The translations under genes and the position numbers were made by a program. A DNA stretch of 10,697 nt, taken from contig CAAEVU010000233.1 of assembly GCA_900759575.1 (NCBI GenBank), forward strand, positions 1 to 10,697, given 5' to 3'. Every line of letters begins with the position of its first letter. Position 1 is the first letter of the stretch. The stretch is from Clostridia bacterium (GTDB lineage: Bacteria; Bacillota; Clostridia; Oscillospirales; Acutalibacteraceae). This document shows positions 1 to 6,821 of the stretch, piece by piece. The notes beneath the pieces are model-generated. The model ran no database searches and was not told the origin of the DNA. It saw nothing but the letters and a program-made list of their open reading frames with translations.

Positions 1-1409
1 ACCAGCACCCGATACTTTTTCAGGTCCTCTACCGTGGTATCCTTTTGGAGATACACCGCGTTCATGGGCGTATGGGCAAGCTGGGCCGCCACAAACAGCT
101 CCATCTCACTGGAGGCGTTCAGTTTTCCATGCCAGGCGTCAACCTGGGCGTCAAACACGTTATCGTAATCCTTCAACAGGCCCAAAGGCGCCACATATTC
201 CGCCCCAGCCGTTTCCTGGATGGCTTCCACCCTTGCGTGGAGCTTTTGCAGCTCCGCCAACTTCCGGTTGGGAAGGTTATCGTAATCCAGCAAGCCGTGC
301 CAATAGATCTCTGTGCCGAATGTAGCAGTTCGCCACCGGAAAAAGCTCACATAGTCGGCGCCATTGGCAATGCTCTGCATGGCCCACAGCATCATCTGCC
401 CTGGCTTGGGTGCTGGTGCGTCGCTGCCAATGCTGCCGCCTGCTCCCGCCTGCTGCTCCATAATTCCAAAATGAGGGCAAATGGACCGGACTTCCATCAG
501 GTTGCGGCTCCATTTCCGGTCCCGCAGGGTGGTATTGTGTCTGGGGTCCTCCCGCATGGCGTAGGCAAAGTTGGGGTAACTGTCATAGGTGTACACATCC
601 AGACAGTCTCTCGTCATGCGCTGATTGTCCAAGCTGCCAAACATGCCGTTGGTGGTGATGAAATCCCCGGGCTTGATTTATTTCCGCAGAATATCGCTTT
701 GCAGCTTGCAGAACCGGATGGTGCTCTCCGACACGAACCGGATATAGTCCAGCCTCTGGTGGGGATTGGTCCCGTCCCCATAGGTGGTGCGGGGCACATA
801 GACCTGGCTCCAATCGGTATAGGTCTGGTTCCAGAACACAGCCCCCCAGGCGCGGTTCAACTCTTCCAGGGTGCCATATTTTTCTTTCAGAAACTCCCGG
901 AACGCCAGGGTGTCGCTTTCGGAATAGAACTCTTGGGTCTCGCAGTTAAACTCGTTGTCGATCTGCCAGCCCACGATGCAGGGCCGCTTCCCGTAATGGG
1001 CACCAAGCTGTTCCACAATTTTCCCCGCCAACTCCTGGTACTTTTTGGAGTTGTAATTGTAGTGGCGGCGCATTCCGTGGCGGTACAGCACACCGTCCCG
1101 GCGGGAATTGAGCACCTCGGGATATTTTTCCGTGAGCCAAGCGGGAGGCGTGGCTGTGGGGGTGCCAAAGATCACCTTCATGCCAACACGTTCCGCCAGA
1201 TCCAGAAATTCATCGAAAAAGTCAAAGGTGTACACCCCTTCTTCCGGCTCGGTGAGGTTCCAGGCAAATTCCGCAATGCGCACAGTGGTGACGCCATGTT
1301 CCAGCATACGGCGCAGATCCGGCTCCCACAGGGATTTATCCCAATGTTCCGGATAATAACACGTTCCCAATTCCAGCTTTTCCCACTGGTATCTCTGTTT
1401 GGTTTCCAT
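1..1409 (-). pseudogene. GH42 beta-galactosidase, interrupted by an in-frame TAA; 3' end outside window
   Basis: Glycoside hydrolase family 42 enzymes hydrolyse terminal beta-galactosides in the cytoplasm. The start at 1409 is ATG with a tandem AGGAGAGGAG (1416-1425) six bases upstream; it begins METKQRYQWEKLELGTCYYP. The N-terminal TIM barrel shows LGTCYYPEHW (14-23), RIAEFAW (44-50) and GWQIDNEFNCE (147-157), where E153 is the expected acid/base. After residue 243 (LRK) a TAA lies at 678-680. Translation continues in the same frame with no shift to the window edge: IKPGDFITTNG, CLDVYTYDSYPNFAYAMRED, then GIMEQQAG with the expected nucleophile near residue 318, and WHGLLDYDNLPNRK. About 469 codons are visible; the family is usually 650-700 residues. 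C156 remains, but the other cysteines of the zinc cluster known in some GH42 enzymes are absent nearby. The truncated 243-residue product would lack the nucleophile and should be inactive. A sequencing or assembly error at one base is the main alternative. Confidence 0.88.
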
Positions 1410-1467
1410 AGCTTTCTCCTCTCCTAAAGACGCTTCCCCTGAGGAAGCTCTCAAATGATCTATTCTT

Positions 1468-1496
1468 ATCTTAGCGGACTTTTCTCCCCAATGCAA
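1468..1496 (-). promoter_or_regulatory. Candidate promoter of the GH42 gene
   Basis: On the minus strand TTGCAT (1491-1496) is followed after exactly 17 bases by TAAGAT (1468-1473), about 60 bases before the GH42 ATG. Both boxes are imperfect (3/6 and 4/6 to the sigma-70/SigA consensus), so this is a guess supported by spacing and position. The short transcribed leader contains a 6-bp inverted repeat GCTTCC/GGAAGC (1432-1448) just upstream of the ribosome binding site. Confidence 0.35.
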
Positions 1497-1578
1497 TCCA
1501 CAATCGCAAGATTCATGTGAAATATCTTGCTCTTCCTCATTCGAGTTATTTTTCCAAATCTTTTTCGTCCTTCCAGCA

Positions 1579-1610
1579 AATTTTTCTGGTCTTGGAGGAA
1601 TTTTTCTGGT
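1579..1610. repeat. 12-bp direct repeat upstream of the DUF1538 operon
   Basis: AATTTTTCTGGT occurs at 1579-1590 and again, identically, at 1599-1610, a period of 20 bases (about two helical turns). The second copy runs into the candidate -10 box. It could be a pair of sites for a regulator bound on one face of the helix, or a chance product of AT-rich spacer. Confidence 0.5.
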
Positions 1611-1615
1611 ATACT
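1607..1615 (+). promoter_or_regulatory. Candidate extended -10 promoter of the DUF1538/P-II operon
   Basis: TGG-TATACT (1607-1615) is a TGn-extended -10 box with 5/6 match to TATAAT. No good -35 is seen 17 bases upstream, which extended -10 promoters can tolerate. Transcription would start near 1622 and leave a leader of about 87 bases before the ATG at 1709. Confidence 0.45.
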
Positions 1616-1619
1616 TATT

Positions 1620-1680
1620 TATAAAGTAATTCTTTATATCTTGGCAAAACTATTTGCACATATATCCCGGGTCAGCGGGA
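1620..1680 (+). promoter_or_regulatory. Leader/operator region with three consecutive inverted repeats
   Basis: Three stem-loops follow one another: TATAAAG-TAATT-CTTTATA (1620-1638, perfect 7-bp arms), GCAAA-ACTA-TTTGC (1644-1657, perfect 5-bp arms) and TCCCG-GGTCAG-CGGGA (1665-1680, perfect 5-bp arms). The first overlaps the predicted transcription start and could be an operator; the others lie in the transcribed leader. I do not recognise a known riboswitch class. No convincing Shine-Dalgarno sequence lies between the third hairpin and the ATG at 1709. Confidence 0.4.
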
Positions 1681-1708
1681 AACTCCAAAACGAAAGCGAA
1701 GTGTATGG

Positions 1709-3247
1709 ATGCGGAAAAATTTAAAAGCGAAAACTTTGGAATCCCTTTCTTCGGTAATGCCCATCACAGCCATTGTGCTGCTGCTGAGCTTTACCCTGGC
1801 TCCCAACATGCCTGTGGGAACACTGATGATGTTCCTGCTGGGGGCCATCCTTCTGGTGTTGGGCATGGGGCTTTTCTCCCTGGGCGCGGACATGGCTATG
1901 ATGCCCATGGGCGACAGCGTGGGAGGCGAAGTGGTGCGCATAGGCAAGCGCTCCATTTGGCCCATCATCCCTTTGGTGTTTTTGATCGGCGGGTTCATCA
2001 CCATGGCCGAACCTGATTTGCAGGTTTTGGCCAACCAGGTCCCCGCAGTGCCCGACATGGTGATCATTCTCACCGTGGCGGCGGGGGTGGGCGTGTTTTT
2101 GGTCTTGTCCGTGGTGCGCACCCTAAAGGGGAAATTTTCCCTGAACAATCTTCTGTTGATTTTTTACATTGGCGTATTCCTGCTAGCCATGTTTGTTCCA
2201 AAGGAGTTTCTGGCCGTGGCCTTTGACGCCGGCGGTGTGACTACCGGACCGATCACGGTGCCCTTTATCATGGCTCTGGGCATTGGCGTGGCTTCCAGCC
2301 ATCAGGCCAATCAAAACGCAGAGGACAACAGTTTCGGCATGGTGGCCCTGTGCAGCGTTGGTCCGATTTTGGCAGTGCTGATCATGGGCATCTGTCTCAG
2401 CGGGACAGAAATCACCTACACACCCTTTACCATTACAGGTACCAACACTTCCCGGGAAGCCGGTCTCCAATTCTTGACAGGCTTTCCCCAATACATGGAG
2501 GAAGTGGCTGTGGGACTTTTGCCCGTGGTGGTGTTTTTCGCCATCTTCCAGATCTTTTCCCTTCATTTGAAAAAAGATTCCCTGATCCGTTTGTTGGTGG
2601 GTATTGCGTATACATATGTGGGTTTGGTGCTGTTTCTCACTGGTGTGAACGTGGGCTTCATGCCTGCGGGCAACTACCTGGGAAGCACCATTGGTTCCCT
2701 GGACTACAACTGGATTCTGATCCCCATCGGCATGGTGGTAGGTTACTTTATCGTAGCGGCAGAACCGGCGGTCCATGTGCTCAACAAGCAGGTGGAAGAA
2801 GTAACCGGCGGCGCTGTGCCCCAGAAAGCCATGAATCTGAGCCTTTCCATCGGCGTAGCCATTTCCGTGGGCTTGGCCATGGTGCGTGTGCTTACGGGCA
2901 TCTCCATTCTGTGGTTTTTGATTCCCGGCTATGCCATTGCGCTGATCCTTTCCCGGAAGGTACCCAAGATTTTTACCGCCATTGCCTTTGACTCCGGCGG
3001 CGTGGCCAGCGGCCCCATGACTGCCACTTTCCTGCTGCCGTTTGCCATGGGCGCTTGCAGCGCTTTGGGGGGCGACGTGCTTACGGACGCTTTCGGCATT
3101 GTGGCCATGGTGGCCATGACGCCTTTGGTGACCATCCAATGTTTGGGCGCCTTCTATCAGTGGCGGCTGCGCCACACTGTGGAAGTTACCGAGGACGAGG
3201 CTTCCACCATGTCCTCTGAGGACATCATCGAGTTTGACGACGTGTAA
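1709..3247 (+). CDS. DUF1538 family membrane protein, two DUF1538 units fused
   Basis: A hydrophobic 512-residue protein with roughly 12 membrane segments. It is an internal duplication at an offset of about 251-255 residues. AFDAGGVTTGP (171-181) matches AFDSGGVASGP (426-436), FGMVALCSVGP (209-219) matches FGIVAMVAMTP (462-472), and AEPDLQVLANQV (100-111) matches AEPAVHVLNKQV (351-362). The GGV-[TS]GP loops are the likely functional core. The C-terminal tail (about 490-512) is acidic and cytoplasmic-looking. The family has no firmly assigned general function. From memory, a DUF1538 pair (UmpAB) from a Halomonas was reported as a Na+(Li+,K+)/H+ antiporter, so cation/proton exchange is the best hypothesis, but nothing here proves it. 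The ATG at 1709 is the first in-frame start, with a poor ribosome binding site; the next Met is residue 17. The following P-II-like gene begins 12 bases after the stop and is surely co-transcribed. Confidence 0.88.
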   Translation: MRKNLKAKTLESLSSVMPITAIVLLLSFTLAPNMPVGTLMMFLLGAILLVLGMGLFSLGADMAMMPMGDSVGGEVVRIGKRSIWPIIPLVFLIGGFITMAEPDLQVLANQVPAVPDMVIILTVAAGVGVFLVLSVVRTLKGKFSLNNLLLIFYIGVFLLAMFVPKEFLAVAFDAGGVTTGPITVPFIMALGIGVASSHQANQNAEDNSFGMVALCSVGPILAVLIMGICLSGTEITYTPFTITGTNTSREAGLQFLTGFPQYMEEVAVGLLPVVVFFAIFQIFSLHLKKDSLIRLLVGIAYTYVGLVLFLTGVNVGFMPAGNYLGSTIGSLDYNWILIPIGMVVGYFIVAAEPAVHVLNKQVEEVTGGAVPQKAMNLSLSIGVAISVGLAMVRVLTGISILWFLIPGYAIALILSRKVPKIFTAIAFDSGGVASGPMTATFLLPFAMGACSALGGDVLTDAFGIVAMVAMTPLVTIQCLGAFYQWRLRHTVEVTEDEASTMSSEDIIEFDDV

Positions 3248-3259
3248 GGAGGATACCGG

Positions 3260-3952
3260 ATGAACGTGGAACATTTTAAGCTGCTTATCACCATTGTGGA
3301 CCGTGGAAAAGGCACAAAGGCGGTCGATCTATATCGAGCCCATCATCTGCATTTTGATTTTGCCTGTTTGGGCGCAGGCACGGCCAGCTCCAAAATTCTC
3401 AACTATTTTGGGCTGGACGAGACTGCCAAAGAATTGGTGTGGACCCTTGCCCCTGTAAGCCGGATTCCCAGGCTGCTTCCGGAGATCCGCCGGGTGCTGG
3501 ACCTGGATACCCCGGGAAAGGGCATTCTGTTCACCATACCCCTGACGGGGATCAGTGCTCAGATCCCCTCGGTGCTAATCAAGCCGGAATATGAAAAGGA
3601 GGAACCGACCATGGAAGAAGCCAAAACCCCTCCTCAGGGGCATCCCTATCAGCTGGTCCTGACCATTGTGAACCGGGGCTGTTCCGATCAAGTGATGGAG
3701 GCTGCCCGCACCGCCGGGGCCAAGGGCGGCACTGTGATCAACGCCCGTCGGGTTGGATATGAGGACGTACAAAACCTGCTGGGATTTACCTTGCAGCCGG
3801 AAAAGGAGATCGTGGCCATTCTGGTACCCAGAGAACAAAAACTGACCTTGATGCAGGCTATCAACCGGGAAGCCGGACTGAAAACCGACAGCCGGGGAGT
3901 TCTTTTCTCCCTGCCGGTGGATGACATCATGGGTCTGCAAGAATTGCTGTAA
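3260..3952 (+). CDS. Tandem P-II (GlnB-like) family protein, partner of DUF1538 protein
   Basis: A 230-residue soluble protein of two ferredoxin-like P-II units at an offset of about 124. KLLITIVDRG (7-16) matches QLVLTIVNRG (131-140), and GKGILFTIPL (86-95) matches SRGVLFSLPV (211-220). The second unit keeps GAKGGTVINARR (153-164), resembling the GxxGGT of P-II nucleotide-binding and T-loop regions; the first has GAGTASSKIL (38-47) instead. Neither has the classical T-loop tyrosine of GlnB that is uridylylated. P-II proteins sense ATP/ADP and 2-oxoglutarate and bind membrane transporters, so the likely role is to gate the DUF1538 protein encoded just before it; this is inference from context. 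The start is ATG with AAGGAGG (3246-3252) seven bases upstream, overlapping the stop of the upstream gene. A charged linker (about 108-127) joins the units and carries an internal ribosome binding site. The operon ends at the terminator at 3988-4038. Confidence 0.85.
   Translation: MNVEHFKLLITIVDRGKGTKAVDLYRAHHLHFDFACLGAGTASSKILNYFGLDETAKELVWTLAPVSRIPRLLPEIRRVLDLDTPGKGILFTIPLTGISAQIPSVLIKPEYEKEEPTMEEAKTPPQGHPYQLVLTIVNRGCSDQVMEAARTAGAKGGTVINARRVGYEDVQNLLGFTLQPEKEIVAILVPREQKLTLMQAINREAGLKTDSRGVLFSLPVDDIMGLQELL
3596..3613 (+). promoter_or_regulatory. Internal ribosome binding site and in-frame ATG in the P-II gene
   Basis: AAGGAGG (3596-3602), eight bases, then ATG (3611-3613). The ATG is codon 118 in the same frame as the gene and sits in the linker just before the second P-II unit. 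The match to the Shine-Dalgarno consensus is as good as that of the true gene start. It would yield a 113-residue single-unit P-II protein. The same bases encode Lys-Glu-Glu in a charged linker, so coincidence is possible. Confidence 0.5.
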
Positions 3953-3987
3953 GCTTTTCAGCGATATTTTTCCCCCTTGCGGGGCAT

Positions 3988-4038
3988 AAAAAAGCCACCC
4001 TCTGTACAGGGAATTTCCCGTACAAAGGGTGGTTTTTT
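3988..4038. terminator. Bidirectional intrinsic terminator between convergent operons
   Basis: An A-run (3988-3993), a long hairpin and a T-run (4033-4038). The outer stem is CCACCCT (3995-4001) with AGGGTGG (4026-4032); the inner stem TGTAC/GTACA and GGGA/TCCC is separated by single mismatches. Read in either direction it is a GC-rich stem followed by six U residues, so it can end both the DUF1538/P-II transcript and the atp operon transcript. Confidence 0.93.
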
Positions 4039-4044
4039 GTTCGA

Positions 4045-4452
4045 TCAATGGGGGGTCTTGGCCTTCAATCTGGCCAACGCCCTGGACAAAGCCGCCTGAG
4101 TCTGGTAATACTCCTGCTGGCTCTGCTTCTGGCGCAAACGCTCCTCCGCGCGGCGTTTTGCCGCAAGAGCGCGGTTCTTATCAATATCCTCCGGCCGCTC
4201 GATGGTGGCAGCCAAAAGGATCACCCGTTCCGGCATGACTTCCACGCAGCCGTCACTGACCACTGCTTCGCGCCACGTGCCTTCCTCATCTTGGAAACGC
4301 ACCACACCCGCCGTTATAGCGGTGACCATGGGCTCGTGATTGGGAAGGACGCCATATGCGCCGTCCAAGCCCGGCAAAACGATCTGCTGGGCATTTCCGG
4401 AAAAGAAGATATCCTGGGGGGAAACCATCTCCAAATAAAATGTAGACGCCAT
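4045..4452 (-). CDS. atpC: F1Fo ATP synthase subunit epsilon
   Basis: Epsilon is part of the central stalk with gamma and regulates ATPase activity. The protein has 135 residues, the usual length. The N-terminal beta sandwich contains LPGLDGAYGVLPNHEPMVTA (26-45). The C-terminal two-helix domain (about 86-132) is complete. It contains IDKNRA (90-95), the I/L-D-x-x-R-A ATP-binding motif known from Bacillus PS3 epsilon. E85, R101, R124 and R128 fall where, as I recall, the remaining PS3 ATP ligands lie, at a constant offset of two. ATG start; AAGGAGGGG overlaps the TAA of atpD, leaving a 12-base gap, so expression is coupled. It is the last gene of the operon and its stop is a few bases from the terminator. 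Confidence 0.96.
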   Translation of the reverse strand: MASTFYLEMVSPQDIFFSGNAQQIVLPGLDGAYGVLPNHEPMVTAITAGVVRFQDEEGTWREAVVSDGCVEVMPERVILLAATIERPEDIDKNRALAAKRRAEERLRQKQSQQEYYQTQAALSRALARLKAKTPH

Positions 4453-4464
4453 CCGTACCCCTCC

Positions 4465-5859
4465 TTACACTTGTTCCTTGCTCTTCTGCCAAACCTCTTC
4501 AATGGTACCCATATTGTTGAACGCCACTTCCGGGACCTTATCCAGCTCGCCGCCAAGAATGGCTTCGAAACCTTTAATGGTATCCTCTACGGCCACATAC
4601 CGGCCCTCTTTGCCGGTAAACGCCTGGGCCACAAAGAAGGGCTGAGAGAAAAACCGCTGAATCTTCCGGGCGCGGCTGACAGTCAGCTTATCGTCGTCGG
4701 AAAGTTCTTCCATGCCCAGAATGGCAATGATATCCTGCAACTCCCGATACCGCTGGAGAACTTCCTGGGTCGCCCGAGCCACGTCGTAATGGCGCTGGCC
4801 TACCACATCGGGCTCCAGCACACGGGAAGTGGACTCCAACGGGTCCACAGCGGGATAAATGCCCTGTTCCACGATCTTACGGGACAGCACGGTGGTGGCG
4901 TCCAAATGGGCAAACGTAGTGGCGGGCGCAGGGTCGGTCAAGTCGTCGGCAGGGACGTAAACGGCCTGCACAGAGGTAATGGACCCGTTCTTGGTGGAGG
5001 TGATACGCTCCTGCAAAGCGCCCATTTCATTGGCCAGGGTGGGCTGATAGCCCACGGCGGAGGGAAGCCGTCCCATCAGAGCGGAAACTTCCGAACCTGC
5101 CTGGACATAACGGAAAATATTGTCGATGAACAGCAGCACGTTCTGATGCTCGTGGTCACGGAAATACTCGGCCATGGTCAAGCCCGTCAAGGCCACGCGC
5201 ATACGGGCTCCAGGGGGCTCGTTCATCTGACCAAAGACCAGGGCGGTTTTCTCAATAACCCCGGACTCGGTCATTTCACGCCACAGGTCGTTGCCCTCAC
5301 GGGTACGCTCGCCCACGCCGGTGAAGATGGAGTACCCGCCGTGTTCTGTGGCAATGTTGCGGATCAATTCCTGAATCAAAACGGTCTTGCCCACGCCGGC
5401 GCCGCCAAACAGGCCGATCTTACCGCCTTTGGCATAGGGGGCCAACAAGTCGATGACCTTAATGCCGGTTTCCAAAATCTCCACTGTGGAGCTCTGCTCC
5501 ACAAAGGCGGGAGCATCCCGGTGAATGGGCCAGCGCTCCTGGCAATCTGCCGGACCTTTATCGTCAATGGGATTGCCCAGCACATTGAACATTCGGCCCA
5601 GGGTCCCTTCACCCACAGGCACGCTGATGGGACCGCCGGTAGCGGTCACTGTCATGCCCCGGGTCAAGCCCTCACTGGTAGCCAGGGTGATGCAGCGCAC
5701 CGCGCCGTCCCCCAAATGCTTGAGCACCTCCAACACCTGGGTTTCCCCGCCGTTTTCCACGGTCAGCGCGTCGTAAATTTTCGGCAGCTTCCCGCTTTCA
5801 AACTGAACGTCCACCACAGGTCCCAAAACCTGTAGTATCTTCCCTTGATTTTCTTCCAT
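4465..5859 (-). CDS. atpD: F1Fo ATP synthase subunit beta (catalytic)
   Basis: The catalytic F1 subunit, three copies per complex, making ATP from ADP and phosphate. 464 residues, full length. It has the beta-barrel N-terminus, Walker A GGAGVGKT (152-159), the catalytic glutamate in GVGERTREGN (E184), the Walker B aspartate in VLLFIDN (D246), and SALMGRLPSAVGYQPTL (259-275). The C-terminal EELSDDD (384-390) replaces the classical DELSEED torque loop. ATG start with AAAGGGG about eight bases upstream. It is preceded by a 71-base gap that contains a GC-rich hairpin, the largest gap in the F1 part of the operon, and followed closely by atpC. Confidence 0.98.
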   Translation of the reverse strand: MEENQGKILQVLGPVVDVQFESGKLPKIYDALTVENGGETQVLEVLKHLGDGAVRCITLATSEGLTRGMTVTATGGPISVPVGEGTLGRMFNVLGNPIDDKGPADCQERWPIHRDAPAFVEQSSTVEILETGIKVIDLLAPYAKGGKIGLFGGAGVGKTVLIQELIRNIATEHGGYSIFTGVGERTREGNDLWREMTESGVIEKTALVFGQMNEPPGARMRVALTGLTMAEYFRDHEHQNVLLFIDNIFRYVQAGSEVSALMGRLPSAVGYQPTLANEMGALQERITSTKNGSITSVQAVYVPADDLTDPAPATTFAHLDATTVLSRKIVEQGIYPAVDPLESTSRVLEPDVVGQRHYDVARATQEVLQRYRELQDIIAILGMEELSDDDKLTVSRARKIQRFFSQPFFVAQAFTGKEGRYVAVEDTIKGFEAILGGELDKVPEVAFNNMGTIEEVWQKSKEQV

Positions 5860-5885
5860 GAAAGGAACCCCTTTCTATCTGGTCT

Positions 5886-5903
5886 CGGGGAGGGGACTCC
5901 CCG
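5886..5903 (-). other. GC-rich hairpin in the atpG-atpD spacer
   Basis: CGGGGAG (5886-5892) and CTCCCCG (5897-5903) form a perfect 7-bp stem with a four-base loop. It lies between the atpG stop and the atpD ribosome binding site (about 5868-5875). There is no T-run, so it is not a terminator; an mRNA stability or translation-tuning element is plausible. Confidence 0.55.
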
Positions 5904-5930
5904 GTAAATATCGAAACATATGAAACCCGG

Positions 5931-6821
5931 TTATAGCTGGGTCAAGCCCGCAGCGCCGCCAGCGATCTCGGTGATCTCCTGGGTGATGGCTCCCTGGCGG
6001 GCACGGTTGAACTCCAAAGACAGGGTCTTGAGCATATCCCGGGCGCTGTCCGAAGCAGAATCCATTGCGGCCATACGGGAATTCTGCTCGCTGCAGAAAG
6101 ACTCCACCAAGGCGCTGAAAAGATAGCCCTTGATGACGCCCGGCACCAACACGTTGAGCACCGCTTCTTTGGAAGGCTCATAATGCACCACATCCCGGTA
6201 CTGGTCGGCTTCTGTAAGCCCACGCCGGGCACTAAGCATGGCTCTGTCCAGAGGCAGCAGCTTGATGATCTCCGGCTCCATCCGCACAGCGGAATAGGAA
6301 TGGGTAAACACCAGATAAATCTCGTCCAAAGCGCCGCGCTCGTACAAGTCCACCAGGGTATCCGCGATTTCTCTGGCCCGCTCAATGGTGGGGTCCTGGG
6401 CGGTATACATGAATTCCGCGTCGATGGGGATATTCTTCTTCTCAAAATAGTGCCGCCCCATCTGGCCGATCAAAAACAAGGTGGAATCCTTTTTCCGGGC
6501 CAGATAGCTTTCCGCCAGCTTTAACACATTGTGGTTGTACGCGCCAGCCAGACCCTTATCGCCGGTCACCACCACAAACCCTGTTTTCAACTGGTCTTTG
6601 GGCGTATTGTGGCCGTCAATATACCGGTGTTTCAAATCCGGGGAATGGCGGAAAATGTCCAACACCGTTTTTGCCAGCCGGTCAAAATAGGGTTCCACTT
6701 CCGCAAGCTGTTTCCGAGCCTTTTTTACCTTGGCGGAAGAAATGAGATACATGGCGTTGGTGATCTTCAGCGTCTGCTCAACGCTCTTCATCCGGGAACG
6801 GATTTCGGTTATGCTTGCCAT
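5931..6821 (-). CDS. atpG: F1Fo ATP synthase subunit gamma
   Basis: The rotor shaft that couples the c ring to the alpha3beta3 hexamer. 296 residues, usual length. The N-terminal helix carries ITEIRSRMKSVEQTLKITNA (4-23) and the C-terminal helix LEFNRARQGAITQEITEIAG (269-288); these are the two coiled-coil halves. The central Rossmann-like part includes VVVTGDKGLAGAYN (83-96). ATG start at 6821 lies inside the end of atpA: the genes overlap by 13 bases. The upstream AGGTGAG is a moderate ribosome binding site about eight bases away, so coupling to atpA translation is likely. Confidence 0.97.
   Translation of the reverse strand: MASITEIRSRMKSVEQTLKITNAMYLISSAKVKKARKQLAEVEPYFDRLAKTVLDIFRHSPDLKHRYIDGHNTPKDQLKTGFVVVTGDKGLAGAYNHNVLKLAESYLARKKDSTLFLIGQMGRHYFEKKNIPIDAEFMYTAQDPTIERAREIADTLVDLYERGALDEIYLVFTHSYSAVRMEPEIIKLLPLDRAMLSARRGLTEADQYRDVVHYEPSKEAVLNVLVPGVIKGYLFSALVESFCSEQNSRMAAMDSASDSARDMLKTLSLEFNRARQGAITQEITEIAGGAAGLTQL

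Noticed and set aside
45..1427. A 460-codon open frame on the plus strand opposite the GH42 gene
   Set aside because: The minus-strand frame encodes clear GH42 sequence throughout; the plus frame shows no known motif.
1410..1496. Upstream ATG at 1496 for the GH42 gene, adding 29 residues
   Set aside because: No ribosome binding site there, the extension is not GH42-like, and it would overlap the candidate promoter; the ATG at 1409 has a tandem AGGAG.
2183..3274. A 363-codon His-rich open frame on the minus strand opposite the DUF1538 gene
   Set aside because: Composition is that of a reverse-frame shadow of a membrane protein gene; no ribosome binding site.
3973..3984. Small CCCC-TTGC-GGGG hairpin after the P-II gene
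   Set aside because: Only four pairs and no T-run; the adjacent 3988-4038 structure is the convincing terminator.
4048..5835. A 595-codon open frame on the plus strand opposite atpC/atpD
   Set aside because: Antisense shadow of the conserved atpD and atpC genes; starts inside the atpC 3' end just after a terminator.
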